A DNA stretch of 21,901 nucleotides, from the NCBI GenBank assembly GCA_029864805.1, contig JAOTSS010000031.1, positions 1-21,901 on the forward strand, written 5' to 3'. Position 1 is the first letter of the stretch, and every line of letters begins with the position of its first letter. The position numbers were made by a program, and so were the translations under genes. The stretch is from Candidatus Nitrosopumilus sp. (GTDB lineage Archaea > Thermoproteota > Nitrososphaeria > Nitrososphaerales > Nitrosopumilaceae). Positions 19,457 through 21,901 of the stretch are shown here, piece after piece. The notes beneath the pieces were generated by a model. That model had not been told where the DNA came from, did not search any database, and was given only the letters and a program-made list of their open reading frames with translations.

Positions 19457-20299
19457 TTGCAATTTACAAAAAAGAGAAAGACACTCGGGATGTTGGCAGT
19501 ACTTGTGATTTTGTCTGTGAATGTAATTCTTGTAGAACCTTCCATAATAGAAAATGACACAATAGAAATATCAGGAACGGGAGTAAACATGACTATTGCA
19601 TTTCTGTCAGACTTTCAGAGGAGAGATGCGGATCCTGCATTTGTTCAAAGAGCAGTAGACATTGTCAATGCCAGAAATCCTGACCTGGTATTGCTTGGAG
19701 GCGATTATGTTGAAAACGACGTAGATGAGCTTCCATCAATTGAGCCATTAAGGAACCTCAAATAAAAATATGGCATCTATGGCGTTATGGGAAATCATGA
19801 CTATTCGGCATTTAGCTTTGCAATGGATGTGGGTGGTGATGCGGTTTTGGCGCAGCAAATAATCAAATTTCTGGAGTCTCCAAATCATGTCAATTACAAC
19901 CAAAACGACAGAATCAAAATTCTACGTAATGAAAAGGTGATCATCGATGACAAGATCACACTGATAGGTTTGGATGATCTGTGGGCTCACCTGAGGGATG
20001 AACCAAAGGCATATGTAGATAAAAGTGCAGGATACAGAATTTTGCTTTCACATAATCAGGAAGAACTTGACATCAAAAAGGAGACTGCAGATCTCTATCT
20101 ATTTGGTCACACGCATTGCGGACAGATGAGATTACCTGTTCTGGGCTCTATTCCAAAAGCTTTGGGTTTTTCAGGAGAGTATGACAAGGGACATTATATC
20201 TTGGATGATGGCACACATGTATACACAACATGTGGTCTTGCACCAGCACCAAGACTGCTAAACCCACCGGAGATATCAATAATCAAACTTATTCCATAA
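19457..20299 (+). pseudogene. Metallophosphoesterase interrupted by one in-frame TAA
   Basis: One continuous frame of 280 sense and stop codons encodes a calcineurin-like phosphoesterase of the membrane-anchored YaeI type. From TTG 19457: KKRKTLGMLAVLVILSVNV (anchor), AFLSDFQRRD (motif I), VLLGGDYV (motif II), then RNLK, a TAA at 19763-19765, then KYGIYGVMGNHDY (motif III) without any frame change. It continues with RILLSHNQ and FGHTHCGQ and ends IIKLIP. Apart from the stop nothing is missing, so the lesion is recent, a sequencing error, or a read-through site. Restart is possible at the ATG 19787, giving 170 residues without motifs I and II. In motif I the usual His of D-x-H is Gln, which may also weaken activity. 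The frame begins 19 bases after the nucleotidyltransferase stop, so the two may be co-transcribed. Confidence 0.75.
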
Positions 20300-20359
20300 A
20301 TTGGGTTTCATAATGGATAGAATTCCTTATGAACTTTCGATAATTCAACTAGTCATATA

Positions 20360-21901
20360 ATGAAATATTTTTTCGTTTTTTTAGTTCTAATTGGCATAGT
20401 TGGGATTGGCATTGCAGGTCATTATAATGAAGGTCATTTTGCATTTGGATACCATGAAGGTGAGCAAGAGATTAATTTTTCAAACCCATTAATTTCAATT
20501 CAAAACAACAAAGCCAATATAATTTGGGAATCCTATAATCAAAATAATGGCTCAGCAATCATATTTACACAATTAGTTGACGGTAAAACAACATTAGACC
20601 CTAAAAATATTACAGCTGGATCATTTATTGGCAATACCAAAATTCTTTCACAAGATCAATACATCTTTGTATTTTACGAACTAACTACACGAAATGGAGA
20701 TGTTGTACCTCAATTCTATGTTTTAACTAGTGTAGATGATGGCAAAACATTCTCAGAACCAAAATTAATCCTAACTGTAGATGATGTGTATTATGATATA
20801 ACTAATGTTGAATTCGTAAATGAAAAATTATATGTTTTTGGAACCATGTGGACTAGAGGAGAAAATACAAGCTATGCATTTTATTCAGTAAGTGATAATT
20901 TTGGAGATACATTTTCAGAACCATCAAAACTTTTCAATCAAGGCAAAGTACGCCAAGACATTGTAACTACTGTAAGCAATGGAATAATCTATCTACTCAT
21001 GGATGATGAAAAGGATTTTGACGAAAAAGGTCATCTCTATTTGTTTAAGATTATGCCTGATGGCACGGTCACTGAAAGAGTTAGTGTAAATAATGCAGAG
21101 ACATCAGTTACTAATCAAAAGATTGCAGTCTCCGGAGATGATGTCTATGTCACTTGGCTAGACAGGCCAAATGATGCTAGGCGGTATTCAAGTTTTGCAG
21201 CAAGCCATGATGGAGGATTAACGTTTGAGAAATCAAAGTACATGCCATCGGATCCTGATTCTATCGACACATATCATCCTGAGAGATTGGGAATTTTTGT
21301 AATCGATGAAACAGTGAATGTACTGTGGGAATCTGATTATTGGGATGGAAAAAACCAGACAATCAAAACTTTTGTTGGCACAAGCAACAACAAGGGAGAG
21401 GATTTCCAGATGGAAGAAATCCCTTCTAGCAGTTTTGTTAGACAGTACGGCAGAGTGTTGACACTAGTTGACAATGATAAACAGTATTATTTTGCACCGG
21501 GAGTCAAAAACTATCCGTATGAAAATTCTGCAATGTATTTTAACGTCAAAGACAGAAACGGAAATTATTCGGAAATAGTGGATATACTACAAGACTATCA
21601 GACTAGTCCAGGTCATGTAATTGTAGATGTAGACAACGGATTTATTCACATTGTTACTGATGCTGATTATCATTCTAACTGTATTTTGTATCATTACAGT
21701 TCAGATGATGGAAAAAGTTTTCATGATCTAATTGATTTGGCCAAATTTGAAACGGACATGGAACGTCTTGGTACAATACCCCACATAGAACCACCACTAA
21801 AGCAGATTGCAGGTGGGGTTTTAAAAAATAACATAGAATGCACAACGAGTGTCATAGACGGACGTATTTTGATGCTGAAAAAATCTGATGGCAAACCTGT
21901 C
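20360..21901 (+). CDS. Secreted BNR/Asp-box repeat protein (partial, runs off window)
   Basis: ATG at 20360, open to the last base: at least 514 residues. Residues 1-20 (MKYFFVFLVLIGIVGIGIAG) are a signal peptide or anchor. The body is a beta-propeller with Asp-box-type repeats, S-x-D-x-G-x-x-F: SVDDGKTFSEP, SDNFGDTFSEP, SHDGGLTFEKS, TSNNKGEDFQ and SSDDGKSFHDL, each followed by a strand. This is the fold of sialidases and many carbohydrate- or protein-binding exoproteins; no sialidase catalytic set could be confirmed. Near the window edge it enters PPLKQ ... NNIECTT ... LKKSDGKPV, which aligns with the PACVKPET module of the 14701-16704 protein, so a CVK-type continuation is expected beyond 21901. 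Lies 60 bases after the phosphoesterase, same strand. Confidence 0.8.
   Translation, partial: MKYFFVFLVLIGIVGIGIAGHYNEGHFAFGYHEGEQEINFSNPLISIQNNKANIIWESYNQNNGSAIIFTQLVDGKTTLDPKNITAGSFIGNTKILSQDQYIFVFYELTTRNGDVVPQFYVLTSVDDGKTFSEPKLILTVDDVYYDITNVEFVNEKLYVFGTMWTRGENTSYAFYSVSDNFGDTFSEPSKLFNQGKVRQDIVTTVSNGIIYLLMDDEKDFDEKGHLYLFKIMPDGTVTERVSVNNAETSVTNQKIAVSGDDVYVTWLDRPNDARRYSSFAASHDGGLTFEKSKYMPSDPDSIDTYHPERLGIFVIDETVNVLWESDYWDGKNQTIKTFVGTSNNKGEDFQMEEIPSSSFVRQYGRVLTLVDNDKQYYFAPGVKNYPYENSAMYFNVKDRNGNYSEIVDILQDYQTSPGHVIVDVDNGFIHIVTDADYHSNCILYHYSSDDGKSFHDLIDLAKFETDMERLGTIPHIEPPLKQIAGGVLKNNIECTTSVIDGRILMLKKSDGKPV

Overview
The window looks like a piece of an ammonia-oxidising archaeal chromosome (Nitrososphaerota/Thaumarchaeota, Nitrosopumilus-like). 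The evidence is the low GC content, an ESCRT-III-type CdvB division protein, a secreted protein with a PEFG-CTERM sorting tail, the 'PACVKPET...L..RGW' secreted-protein module, MscS-like and universal-stress proteins, TATA-type leaderless promoters, and several TTG starts. No tRNA, rRNA, CRISPR or transposase gene was seen.

Layout. 1-153 is the 3' end of an unidentified gene. 621-2373 is a compact secreted-protein cluster: a PEFG-CTERM protein, a Lys-rich coiled-coil protein and a cupredoxin-fold protein with a decayed copper site. A universal-stress-type protein follows at 2429-2863. 3038-4110 holds small genes, including two zinc-finger microproteins. The core, 5147-11414, is an ion and osmotic homeostasis block: a CPA1 antiporter, a ribbon-helix-helix protein, CdvB, an MscS-like channel, a second Usp-like protein and a CPA2 antiporter. 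11612-16900 is a minus-strand operon of four membrane or secreted proteins: a zinc ribbon with a membrane anchor, a 667-aa secreted protein, a TIMP-like protein and a TPR protein. After 17596 come two more zinc-finger small proteins, an unusual degenerate 12-bp repeat array, a nucleotidyltransferase behind a 24-bp perfect palindrome, a metallophosphoesterase broken by one in-frame TAA, and the start of a large BNR-repeat secreted protein that runs off the window.

The most unusual structure is a pair of diverged inverted repeats of about 630 bp (4110-4738 and 16942-17578). They bracket 12.2 kb containing both antiporters, CdvB, the channel and the secretome operon. Each arm reads inward. Each keeps two RNA-like hairpins, a 51-nt invariant block, a 25-codon ORF and a GGGTT/AACCC hairpin followed by a T run. 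This is the pattern expected of a duplicated small transcription unit (microprotein and/or structured RNA), not an insertion sequence. The arms could also let the intervening segment invert. The second outstanding structure is the array of about 15 copies of a CCGAATTGATAA-like 12-mer at 18085-18433, between divergent genes. All comparisons were made by eye. Identities are estimates, and no database search was possible.
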